7,802 nucleotides of DNA from Microcaldota archaeon (GTDB lineage: Archaea; Micrarchaeota; Micrarchaeia; Anstonellales; Bilamarchaeaceae), in the NCBI GenBank assembly GCA_030666035.1, contig DAOUYQ010000036.1:1-7802 (forward strand). The letters are read 5' to 3'. Below the pieces are notes generated by a model. That model was not told the DNA's origin. It did no database searches and was given only the letters and a program-made list of their open reading frames with translations. This document shows positions 1 to 5,673 of the stretch, piece after piece. The position numbers were made by a program, and so were the translations under genes. The first letter of the stretch is position 1; every line of letters starts with the position of its first letter.

Positions 1-2
1 AA

Positions 3-47
3 AATCTGAGTAATCTCAGATTACTTCTGTTGAGCAAGGCTCAACAG
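3..47 (-). terminator. Two tandem perfect hairpins downstream of the 93-aa gene, probable transcription terminator
   Basis: Two perfect inverted repeats stand side by side just past the stop of the minus-strand 93-residue gene. One has a 9-bp stem (27-35 with 39-47, arm CTGTTGAGC, 3-nt loop). The other has an 8-bp stem (3-10 with 15-22, arm AATCTGAG, 4-nt loop). Read on the minus strand, the second hairpin is followed by TTTT at the window edge, which fits an end-of-operon terminator. A further dyad at 10-24 (GTAATCT / AGATTAC) overlaps the second hairpin, so a DNA-binding site is also possible. The structures are directly visible; the function is inferred, and what lies left of position 1 is unknown. 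Confidence 0.5.
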
Positions 48-59
48 TTATCAATTTTG

Positions 60-341
60 TCATTCCTTTCCCCCCTTTCCAATACTAAGGTCCACATCAG
101 GGATAATCTCCATCCAGGTGTTATTCATATACTGCCAAAGAGTCCCCATAGTTGAATAATACACAAGATTCCTCTGGCCCGCAGTCTCTTTAGGCCGGTC
201 AATCTCAATTAGCGGAAATCTGGACATCCACCGTATTTTGTCCCTGAACTCATTCCGCTCCACAGTATACATAACACCCTTATTCTTCTTTACTTCCTCG
301 CACCAGGCAATTACTTCTTCAATTTCTTCTTTCGTAACCAT
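60..341 (-). CDS. Hypothetical protein, 93 aa, second gene of the DRG GTPase transcript
   Basis: I do not recognise this 93-residue protein. It begins with a charged helical stretch (MVTKEEIEEVIAWCEEVKKN). A middle rich in Arg, Trp and aromatic residues follows (RWMSRFPLIEI near 37-47), then a probable beta-hairpin-like part (YYSTMGTLWQYMNNTW near 61-76), and a short Gly/Lys tail. There is no signal peptide, membrane segment or metal-binding cysteine cluster, so it is probably a small cytosolic protein. It starts 12 bp after the stop of the upstream DRG GTPase gene on the same strand and has a good ribosome binding site, GGTGAT, three bases before the ATG. It is therefore likely translated from the same mRNA. 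The RBS, tight spacing and following hairpins support a real gene. Any functional link to the GTPase is only guilt by association. Confidence 0.75.
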   Translation of the reverse strand: MVTKEEIEEVIAWCEEVKKNKGVMYTVERNEFRDKIRWMSRFPLIEIDRPKETAGQRNLVYYSTMGTLWQYMNNTWMEIIPDVDLSIGKGGKE

Positions 342-344
342 TCA

Positions 345-350
345 ATCACC
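345..350 (-). promoter_or_regulatory. Ribosome binding site GGTGAT of the 93-aa gene
   Basis: On the minus strand GGTGAT lies three bases before the ATG at 341, complementary to the archaeal 16S rRNA 3' end (known consensus GGAGGTGATC). The same motif at the same distance precedes serA at 6745. It fixes the start of the small gene and shows that it is translated from a leadered, internal position of the transcript. Confidence 0.75.
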
Positions 351-353
351 ACT

Positions 354-1433
354 CTATTTTTTCACCACATAAACAATGTCCCCATCTATAAGTTTATGCC
401 CAAGCCCAACTCTCTGCCCAGGGAACTTTACACTCTTTCCCCAAACAAGCGCATACTTAAAATTCTTCTTATAATCACGGGGAAGCTTGGAAACAAATTT
501 CCTAACAGTATCTCCGATTTTCATCATCATCGGCTCTTCCCTGTCCACTCCCTTTGTCCGGGTCTTAGTGAGCACCTGCATGAATTTCAATTCATTGTAA
601 ATTTTCTCCCGCAATTCTTCCAAACCCTCCCCCCGCTCTGCACAAATTGGAAGTGCTCCCTTGGGAAAACCGTTCTGAATCCCCCCTGTCAAATCGGTTT
701 TGTTCACCACCACAACTTCCTCCACATACACCCTATTCTTCTCTAATACATCAATTAACTGGTCCCCATCAATATTCTCTTTCACGGTAACAGTTGCATT
801 GTGAATCCCATATTCATTAAGGATTGCAATAATTTCCTGCCTGCTTATCCTTGTGAGCTTTCGCGCAGTAATTATATGCACTCCCCCCCGCACTTCCTTT
901 TTAATATCCACATTTGGGGGCTTCTTCCCCATCCGTATCCCCACTTCCCTTAATTCCCGTTCCATAACCTCATATTCCCCCTGTTTAGTCGCATTCAGCA
1001 TAACCAAAATCAAATCCGCCTTCCTTGCAACCGAGAGCACTTCCCTTCCTCTTCCCTTCCCTTCCTGCGCCCCCTCAATAATCCCGGGAATATCCAAAAC
1101 CTGAATGCTGGCCCCCTTATATTTCATTATCCCGGGAATACACTCCAGCGTAGTAAACTCATATGCCGCAATCTTGCTTTTTGCATCAGTAATTTTTGAA
1201 ATAAGCGTAGATTTCCCAACACTTGGAAAACCCAAAATAACGACAGTCGCATTCCCCTGCTTCTTAATATCATATCCGCTCCCCCCGCCTTTTTTAGACG
1301 CTTTATCAAGAAGCTCGCGCTGAAGCTTTGCCCTCCGGGCCATGAGGAGCCCAATATGGTGCTCAGTCCCCTTATGCCTTTTTGTATTTGCAAGTTCCTC
1401 TGTTATTTCCTTTATCCTTTCTTCCGCGCTCAT
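354..1433 (-). CDS. DRG/OBG-family GTP-binding protein with TGS domain (Rbg/DRG type)
   Basis: This is a 359-residue developmentally-regulated-GTP-binding (DRG) protein of the TRAFAC OBG group, universal in archaea and eukaryotes and associated with ribosomes and translation. An N-terminal basic helical region (1-55) precedes the G domain. Visible motifs are the G1 P-loop GFPSVGKST (68-76), the G2 Thr pair in FTTLECIPG (93-101), G3 DIPG (114-117), G4 NKTD (244-247) and G5 CAE (264-266). The insertion between G3 and G4 (about 165-235) corresponds to the family's S5D2L-type insert, and the C-terminal TGS domain spans about 288-358. The length matches archaeal DRGs. I chose the ATG at 1433 because MSAEERIKEI is the typical family start. 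The in-frame ATG at 1574 would add 47 unrelated residues and run antisense into the divergent ATPase gene. There is no SD motif before 1433, but an AT-rich TATA-like block lies about 27 bp upstream, consistent with a leaderless mRNA. Function assignment is secure at family level. Confidence 0.95.
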   Translation of the reverse strand: MSAEERIKEITEELANTKRHKGTEHHIGLLMARRAKLQRELLDKASKKGGGSGYDIKKQGNATVVILGFPSVGKSTLISKITDAKSKIAAYEFTTLECIPGIMKYKGASIQVLDIPGIIEGAQEGKGRGREVLSVARKADLILVMLNATKQGEYEVMERELREVGIRMGKKPPNVDIKKEVRGGVHIITARKLTRISRQEIIAILNEYGIHNATVTVKENIDGDQLIDVLEKNRVYVEEVVVVNKTDLTGGIQNGFPKGALPICAERGEGLEELREKIYNELKFMQVLTKTRTKGVDREEPMMMKIGDTVRKFVSKLPRDYKKNFKYALVWGKSVKFPGQRVGLGHKLIDGDIVYVVKK

Positions 1434-1453
1434 CCAAGCATTAGATTGATTAG

Positions 1454-1467
1454 ATAATTTTTTATAC
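1454..1467. promoter_or_regulatory. Shared TATA-like block for two divergent, probably leaderless, transcripts
   Basis: The only AT-rich run in the 55-bp gap between the DRG gene and the secretion ATPase gene is ATAATTTTTTATAC-like and nearly palindromic. On the plus strand TTTATA (1461-1466) is centred about 25 bp before the ATG at 1489. On the minus strand the TATAAAAAATTA stretch is centred about 26-28 bp before the ATG at 1433. Archaeal TATA boxes sit about 25 bp before the transcription start, so both transcripts would begin at or next to their start codons. Neither start has a ribosome binding site, which agrees with leaderless translation. Confidence 0.6.
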
Positions 1468-1488
1468 TTCCTCCTACAAGTTCCCAAT

Positions 1489-3879
1489 ATGTGCAATGTA
1501 GTTCTTGAGGGGACAAGGGCAGTCCTCGACATGGCAAAATGCCCATTTGAATTTGCATCCGCAGAATTCCTCAACTATCACCTGAAGGACCTCTCCACAA
1601 TTGATGATCCAATTACGATCCTCCGCTACGAAGAGGAAATAATGATTGAGTTGGATGAGAAAAAGACTGCGGTCCTCACAGAATATGCTTCTGTAATAAA
1701 GCAAGTGGAGTCCCTTCTTTTGCGCAGGGATATCTATGGCCTTGAGCAGGATGAAAATTATGCAAAGAGGCGCCGCCTCATCCGTGAATTCTATGAATAC
1801 ATGTTCATGAATCCCCTGATTGCAGCAAACAAGCTCAAAGACTACAATGAGCCTGTTCCAGAGCGCTCAATTTTTATGAAGGGCCACCATACCTTCAAAG
1901 CATGGATAAATGGAATCCTTAAGCGATTTACAAAGACTGCCCTCTACAAGCTCACAAAAGAAACCGGAGACATCCGTTCAGCTTTCCTCTCCCTCACAGG
2001 CCTCAAATCCCTCTACTTTGTCCAGTCGCTTGTATTGGATATGCCCCCGGATGCAAAGCCCCTTGATGCCCCGGACGCATCCTATGATCTTGGGTTTGGG
2101 ATAAAAGTGCAGATGTACGAAGTTCCAGGCTCGGATGCCTATCTCTATGTGCAGGAAAATCCAATCATAAACCAACTTCCAAAAGACCTTGGAAAAATGC
2201 TCAAGCGCACAATAGACGAGCAGATGAAAGAAGTTTTCCAGCCAGAAAGATTTGACATCCTCTTCCAGCTCAAAACCAGGGAATACCGCCAGCATTTCAT
2301 GGATGAAGCAATAAAGCAGAATATAGACATAACTCCCCAAAAGGCAATGGCAATGGGCAGGGAAGCAGCTTCCTGGGTAGTTGGCCTCGGAGATCCAATT
2401 GAGAATCTTGCCCTTGACCGCAACAACGTAACCGACATCTATATAGACAGCGAGGATTCCCCCCTTTATATAGAGCACGCCAAATTCGGAATCTGCCACA
2501 CCCTTTACCGCTATAACCGCGACCTGCTCCTGCGTGCCTTCCGCAATATTGTGCTTTCAGAAAAGGGCAAGAAATTCGATGACCTCCACCCAGTAGTGGA
2601 TGTGGTTGTAAAGCGCCACTCAATGCGTTGCCACCTCCAGCGCCCCCCAGCAACTTTCCGCGAGCTCCAGGGCGCTTTGCGTATCATGCAGGAAGAGCCC
2701 TTCACCTACCCCCAATATCTCTATTTCCGCTCGTTCAGCCCATTCTTCTGCGGCTATGATGATGTGATGGCCACCCTTGGTTCCAGTGAAGCAGTCCTTG
2801 GCCTCAAGGGCGTAGGCAAAACAGCCTTTACTTCCGCCAAAATAGCAGCAATAGGAACCAAGAAAAGAATAATCCCAATCCAGGACATCGAGGAAATCCC
2901 GGTCCGGGCATTCCGCAAAAGAGGTTTCCATATTGGTGCTGCAAAAGTAAAAGCAGGAATAGTAGAAGAAACAGGTGCACCCACAGGAGAGCTTGACCTG
3001 GTTGCAATGGCCAACGCCCTCCTAAGAATGGGAGATGCTGCCCTCATCATAAACGAAATCCGCTCCCGGATTGCAGTCCAGGGTGTAATCAATCTCCTCA
3101 ATACCCAGCCAGGTGTATTCCTCCTCTACAACCTGCACGCAGAATCACTGCGGGATGTGCAGGACCGCCTTGAATTGGTCTTTGGAATTCCCGGCGCGAG
3201 CATGTATGCAACTGACCGCTATTCTTTCCTTAAAAAAGTCCGCTTTGGAAGGAAGGGCCGGGTTTACAGGGTGCTTGGATACGAATTTGAATCCGACCCG
3301 GAGACCCGCAAATTCGAAGAGGTCTTCAAATACAGGAGAGGCCTGACAATAGATGATTGTGTGCTGGAAGCGAAATTCATCCGCAACCCTGAAGCAGAGA
3401 TGTATGATTTCTCCAAGCTTGACCTTGGCAAGCTCGAAAAGGAACTGGACATCGAGTTCATCCCCCCCGTTCTCTCAAGAAGATGCGGGGAAACAGGAAT
3501 TTCCCCCGAGCAATACATAATGCAGGCATTCCTCAAAGGCAAGATGTATGACCGTATTTACCGCCTCAGCCTGGAGCTTAATGACCCAATCCTCCGTGAC
3601 CTTGATTTTGTAGTGAAGGTAAATACAGACGTAAACCGCATGCTCGCTTCAATAGAGGATAAAAGCGGAATAGTTGATTATGGCCAGGCTCAGGTAGAAA
3701 TGGAGAAAATAATCCAGAAACTTCTAAAGCAAGAATACACGCAGAGAGATATAAAGCCCACGGCAGCCTCCCCCCTCAAGCAACCAGCCCCCACAGAAAA
3801 GAAAGAGGAAAAAACAATCATTTCAAGTGAAGAAAGAGGGGAGTCTATAGAGGACGAGCTTCCTCCGCTAAAGGAATAG
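1489..3879 (+). CDS. Archaeal type II/IV secretion-system (GspE/VirB11/ArlI superfamily) ATPase, divergent
   Basis: This is a 796-residue AAA-like motor ATPase of the family that powers archaeal pili, archaella and type II/IV secretion. Residues 1-260 are a helical, charged N-terminal region. About 300-400 is the domain preceding the ATPase core (VTDIYID at 314-320 matches the family ItDI.id motif; R380 sits where family members bind nucleotide). The core has Walker A GLKGVGKT (438-445), an acidic Asp-box QDIEEI (465-470), a Walker B region ending INEIRS with catalytic E523, and a His-box NLHAES with H550. A helical extension (about 620-750) and a Pro/Lys/Glu-rich disordered tail end the protein. 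It is longer than ArlI or PilT types. Walker B has Asn where GEIRG is usual. There is no signal peptide or membrane segment, so it is cytoplasmic and needs a membrane platform (TadC/ArlJ type), which is not in this window. The ATG at 1489 fits leaderless expression; Met15 (1531) is the alternative start. Confidence 0.88.
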   Translation: MCNVVLEGTRAVLDMAKCPFEFASAEFLNYHLKDLSTIDDPITILRYEEEIMIELDEKKTAVLTEYASVIKQVESLLLRRDIYGLEQDENYAKRRRLIREFYEYMFMNPLIAANKLKDYNEPVPERSIFMKGHHTFKAWINGILKRFTKTALYKLTKETGDIRSAFLSLTGLKSLYFVQSLVLDMPPDAKPLDAPDASYDLGFGIKVQMYEVPGSDAYLYVQENPIINQLPKDLGKMLKRTIDEQMKEVFQPERFDILFQLKTREYRQHFMDEAIKQNIDITPQKAMAMGREAASWVVGLGDPIENLALDRNNVTDIYIDSEDSPLYIEHAKFGICHTLYRYNRDLLLRAFRNIVLSEKGKKFDDLHPVVDVVVKRHSMRCHLQRPPATFRELQGALRIMQEEPFTYPQYLYFRSFSPFFCGYDDVMATLGSSEAVLGLKGVGKTAFTSAKIAAIGTKKRIIPIQDIEEIPVRAFRKRGFHIGAAKVKAGIVEETGAPTGELDLVAMANALLRMGDAALIINEIRSRIAVQGVINLLNTQPGVFLLYNLHAESLRDVQDRLELVFGIPGASMYATDRYSFLKKVRFGRKGRVYRVLGYEFESDPETRKFEEVFKYRRGLTIDDCVLEAKFIRNPEAEMYDFSKLDLGKLEKELDIEFIPPVLSRRCGETGISPEQYIMQAFLKGKMYDRIYRLSLELNDPILRDLDFVVKVNTDVNRMLASIEDKSGIVDYGQAQVEMEKIIQKLLKQEYTQRDIKPTAASPLKQPAPTEKKEEKTIISSEERGESIEDELPPLKE

Positions 3880-4618
3880 AGTTTCCTACTTCCTGAAGCA
3901 GTATCTTGTGCACTCCACTCCCATATTGGAGTGCCTTCTTTTTTCTCTTTACTGCAGTCTCGGGAACACCCAAAAAATGTGCGGCTTCCCTCAAGAGCCC
4001 CTTCTTCAGTTCCCTCTCTTCCATCCTTAGTGCAAGGGGAATCCCAAATACCTCTTGTGCAATTTCCTTGTTGTAAAATGGAAATCTTGCTTCCACCCCA
4101 AGCTTCCTTGCAACTTTTTTTATCATTCCAATATCCCTGTTTTTGAGCGTCTCAAATTCTTCCTTCAAAATCCCATCAAGATCTTTCCCCTCGTTCCAGT
4201 AAGTATAATACCGCTCATAACCCACAAATAGTTCCTCTGCCCCCGAGCCAAACAACACCGCTTCAAGCCCTATCCCCTTAGCCATCTCACATATCGCATA
4301 TACCGGGGCCAGTATCTCAACTTTCAGAAAACCCGCATTCACAATCTCCCCCGCCTTATGGTAATAACCAACAACTTCTTCCCGGCTAAGCACCTTCTCA
4401 TTAAGCCCAAGCCCAAGCTGTTGTGCAACAATCCTAGAATAAATTAAGTCGTCACTCCCCTCCACCCCCACACAAATCAGCTCCACATTGCAGGAATTAG
4501 CCGCAACCTTTGCAATCGTAGCGCTATCCAGCCCTCCGGAAAATGCAACTCCCACTCTGTCTTCCAGGCATTCCGCAACAGCGCCCTCAATTTTTTCCGA
4601 AAGTTCTATCATGCCCAT
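3845..4618 (-). CDS. Stand-alone asparagine-synthase-type ATP-pyrophosphatase (PP-loop domain without glutaminase domain)
   Basis: This 257-residue protein matches the C-terminal synthetase domain of AsnB-type asparagine synthase. It has the PP-loop SGGLDS (27-32), which binds ATP and adenylates the acceptor carboxylate, and the GSGAEELFVGY motif (124-134, usual form GxGxDElfgGY, here Glu for Asp at 128). RFPFYN (178-183) corresponds to the family R.PFLD, and the C-terminal LLREAA...VKRKKKALQYG signature is also present. The N-terminal class II glutaminase domain with its catalytic Cys1 is absent: the protein begins directly before the PP-loop domain. It may use free ammonia, a separate amidotransferase, or act on another substrate; asparagine synthesis is not proven. 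GGGATC nine bases upstream supports the ATG at 4618 (a second ATG lies at 4612). The gene lies 44 bp downstream of tRNA-Arg on the same strand with no obvious T-rich terminator between them. Its last 35 bp overlap the end of the opposing ATPase gene. Confidence 0.85.
   Translation of the reverse strand: MGMIELSEKIEGAVAECLEDRVGVAFSGGLDSATIAKVAANSCNVELICVGVEGSDDLIYSRIVAQQLGLGLNEKVLSREEVVGYYHKAGEIVNAGFLKVEILAPVYAICEMAKGIGLEAVLFGSGAEELFVGYERYYTYWNEGKDLDGILKEEFETLKNRDIGMIKKVARKLGVEARFPFYNKEIAQEVFGIPLALRMEERELKKGLLREAAHFLGVPETAVKRKKKALQYGSGVHKILLQEVGNSIPLAEEARPL
3910..3950 (+). terminator. Hairpin plus T-rich tract, candidate terminator of the secretion ATPase transcript
   Basis: Thirty bases past the ATPase stop codon there is a perfect 8-bp stem (GCACTCCA at 3910-3917 with TGGAGTGC at 3927-3934, 9-nt loop). 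It is followed at once by a T-rich tract (3936-3950, including TTTTTT at 3939-3944) on the plus strand. Archaeal termination depends mainly on such T-tracts. The element lies inside the coding region of the convergent asparagine-synthase-like gene, where the T-tract is the complement of the Lys codons of its KRKKKAL motif. The structure is seen; the terminator role is inferred and the T-tract could be a by-product of the protein code. Confidence 0.5.
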
Positions 4619-4662
4619 AAAGATCCCTAATTTGCAAGCCGTTATGCAGATTTGCCTATTAA

Positions 4663-4737
4663 CGGGCCCGGAGGGATTTGAACCCCCGACCTACTACTTA
4701 GGAGGCAGTCGCGCTATCCAGGCTGCGCCACGGGCCC
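4663..4737 (-). tRNA. tRNA-Arg (anticodon CCT)
   Basis: The 75-nt minus-strand sequence folds into a complete cloverleaf. The acceptor GGGCCCG pairs perfectly with CGGGCCC. The D-stem GCGC/GCGC encloses a 10-nt loop, and the anticodon stem ACTGC/GTAGT has one G-T pair. The anticodon loop CTCCTAA gives anticodon CCT, so it reads AGG codons as arginine. The variable loop is AGGTC, and the T-arm GGGGG-TTCAAAT-CCCTC has the TTC loop signature. The discriminator base is G and the 3' CCA is not encoded, so it must be added by a CCA-adding enzyme. No intron is present. A TATA box lies 24 bp upstream. The downstream neighbour on the same strand is the asparagine-synthase-like gene. Confidence 0.96.
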
Positions 4738-4756
4738 ATCTCAATTCAAAGGGTTT

Positions 4757-4766
4757 CTATTTATCC
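4757..4766 (-). promoter_or_regulatory. TATA box of the tRNA-Arg gene
   Basis: On the minus strand GGATAAATAG is centred about 24-25 bp upstream of the mature tRNA 5' end at 4737, the normal distance for an archaeal TATA box. It is the best AT-rich motif at this position. On the plus strand the same bases (CTATTTATCC) could also feed a start near 4788, but a stronger plus-strand box follows. Confidence 0.6.
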
Positions 4767-4773
4767 AGTACTT

Positions 4774-4785
4774 CTTTTTAAATAG
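4774..4785 (+). promoter_or_regulatory. Candidate TATA box of the serine operon
   Basis: CTTTTTAAATAG is the strongest plus-strand TATA-like motif in the 111-bp gap between the tRNA and serK. It would place the transcription start near 4805, giving a leader of about 44 nt before the ATG at 4849 and excluding the in-frame ATG at 4792 from the mRNA. A second, weaker candidate is CTTTTAAAC at 4810-4818. The remainder of this gap shows no other structure that I can identify. Confidence 0.45.
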
Positions 4786-4848
4786 CTTTTTATGGTGCCC
4801 ACCCATTCTCTTTTAAACGTTCTTAACCCAAACAAAATTGGTATTTCT

Positions 4849-5652
4849 ATGCTTCTAAAAGATATACTCTCAAAGCTGGAAATCAGGGAGCTTTCTTCAC
4901 TCTATGAGCATGAGCAGATAATACCCAGAAACCTAAAGAGGCTTCAGGAAGCCATGTTCAACCTTGGCCAGCTTGTTGACCCCCTCATTATCGACCGCAA
5001 GACAGGCGTAGTCCTCGATGGCAACCATCGCCTCCAGGTCCTCAAGAATATTGAAATTCCCAACGTAGTTGTCCAGGCAATAGATTACAATAAAGACAAG
5101 TATCTCCTTGGAACTTGGTTCCCGGTTTCCGAGCTCCCAATTCCCACTGAACTATTTGAAAAGATGGGGGAAAAGGTAGAAGAGGTGGACTTTGATGCCG
5201 GAATGGCTGCAGTGGATTCTATGCAGGCAGTGCTGATGCTTGTGAAAAACAAGGATGGAAAAAAAGAATGTACCCTCATCTCTCCAGATTCCTATGATGT
5301 TCTTTCCATGACGCAGAAGCAAAAGGACATTGTTTCAAACATGATGGACCTGGACCTCCAATATCATGCGGATGATGGGCTCGAATACCATCTTTCCAAG
5401 GGCAGGGACGTAATTTACCGCCGTGCATATACAAAAGATGAAGTAATAAACGAAGCCCTTGCAGGAAGGCCCTTCCCGCCCAAATCCACCAGGCACATAA
5501 TCCCAAACCGCATAATCCGCCTGAATATGCGCCTTGGCTGGCTTCTTGAAGACAAGGAAGCTGCATTCTCCCTGCTTGAGGAAATGCTGAGCCACAGGGT
5601 ATATGCCGGCAACGTACGCCGTTACCCCGAACCCGTAATAGTAATATACTAA
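4849..5652 (+). CDS. serK: SerK-like ADP-dependent free-serine kinase (ParB/sulfiredoxin fold)
   Basis: This 267-residue protein resembles Thermococcus kodakarensis SerK, a ParB-fold enzyme that transfers phosphate from ADP to free serine, giving O-phosphoserine and AMP. From memory of that protein, the catalytic Glu of its HEQ motif corresponds to E22 here (EHEQ). Its DGHHR phosphate/nucleotide motif corresponds to DGNHR (57-61), its TWYP to TWFP (89-92), and its SPKTTRH to PPKSTRH (210-216). Such proteins are often mislabelled as ParB partition proteins; no ParB DNA-binding helix-turn-helix domain is evident. Residues from about 227 onward form a C-terminal extension of roughly 40 residues that I do not recall in SerK. 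The ATG at 4849 is preferred because GGTATT stands in the same register as the other RBSs here and the candidate TATA box would start the mRNA downstream of the in-frame ATG at 4792, which would add 19 residues. It leads a probable serine operon and is soluble and cytoplasmic. Confidence 0.8.
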   Translation: MLLKDILSKLEIRELSSLYEHEQIIPRNLKRLQEAMFNLGQLVDPLIIDRKTGVVLDGNHRLQVLKNIEIPNVVVQAIDYNKDKYLLGTWFPVSELPIPTELFEKMGEKVEEVDFDAGMAAVDSMQAVLMLVKNKDGKKECTLISPDSYDVLSMTQKQKDIVSNMMDLDLQYHADDGLEYHLSKGRDVIYRRAYTKDEVINEALAGRPFPPKSTRHIIPNRIIRLNMRLGWLLEDKEAAFSLLEEMLSHRVYAGNVRRYPEPVIVIY

Positions 5653-5662
5653 AACTAAAATT

Positions 5663-5666
5663 GAGG
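5663..5666 (+). promoter_or_regulatory. Ribosome binding site GAGG that decides the aminotransferase start
   Basis: GAGG lies seven bases before the ATG at 5674 but only one base before the in-frame ATG at 5668. Its GG pair is nine bases upstream of 5674, the same register seen for GGTGAT before serA and before the 93-residue gene. This favours translation from 5674. Confidence 0.5.
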
Positions 5667-5673
5667 CATGAAT

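Noticed and set aside
1..47. CRISPR repeat or insertion-sequence end
   Set aside because: The two hairpins have different arms and are not repeated elsewhere in the window; no spacers, transposase or target duplication is visible.
396..746. Plus-strand 116-residue reading frame opposite the DRG gene
   Set aside because: It is the antisense shadow of the TGS-domain half of the DRG GTPase, with no supporting signal.
1434..1574. 47-residue N-terminal extension of the DRG GTPase from the ATG at 1574
   Set aside because: The extension is unlike DRG proteins, crosses the divergent promoter and runs antisense into the ATPase gene; the family start is at 1433.
1978..2499. Minus-strand 173-residue reading frame inside the secretion ATPase gene
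   Set aside because: It is fully contained in a gene with clear family motifs, has no recognisable domain or ribosome binding site, and its composition is that of a complementary-strand shadow.
4663..4737. Integration (att) site of a mobile element at the tRNA gene
   Set aside because: No repeat of the tRNA 3' end, no integrase and no foreign-looking gene is present in the window.
4488..4781. Plus-strand 97-residue reading frame across the tRNA
   Set aside because: It contains GPEGFEPPTYYL, the well-known false peptide made by translating the antisense strand of a tRNA T-arm and anticodon region. It is an artefact of tRNA-Arg.
4849..5652. ParB chromosome-partition protein and a partition locus
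   Set aside because: The fold is ParB-like, but there is no ParA neighbour, no parS-like repeat and no helix-turn-helix domain. The HEQ, DGNHR and PPKSTRH motifs and the serine-pathway neighbours point to SerK.
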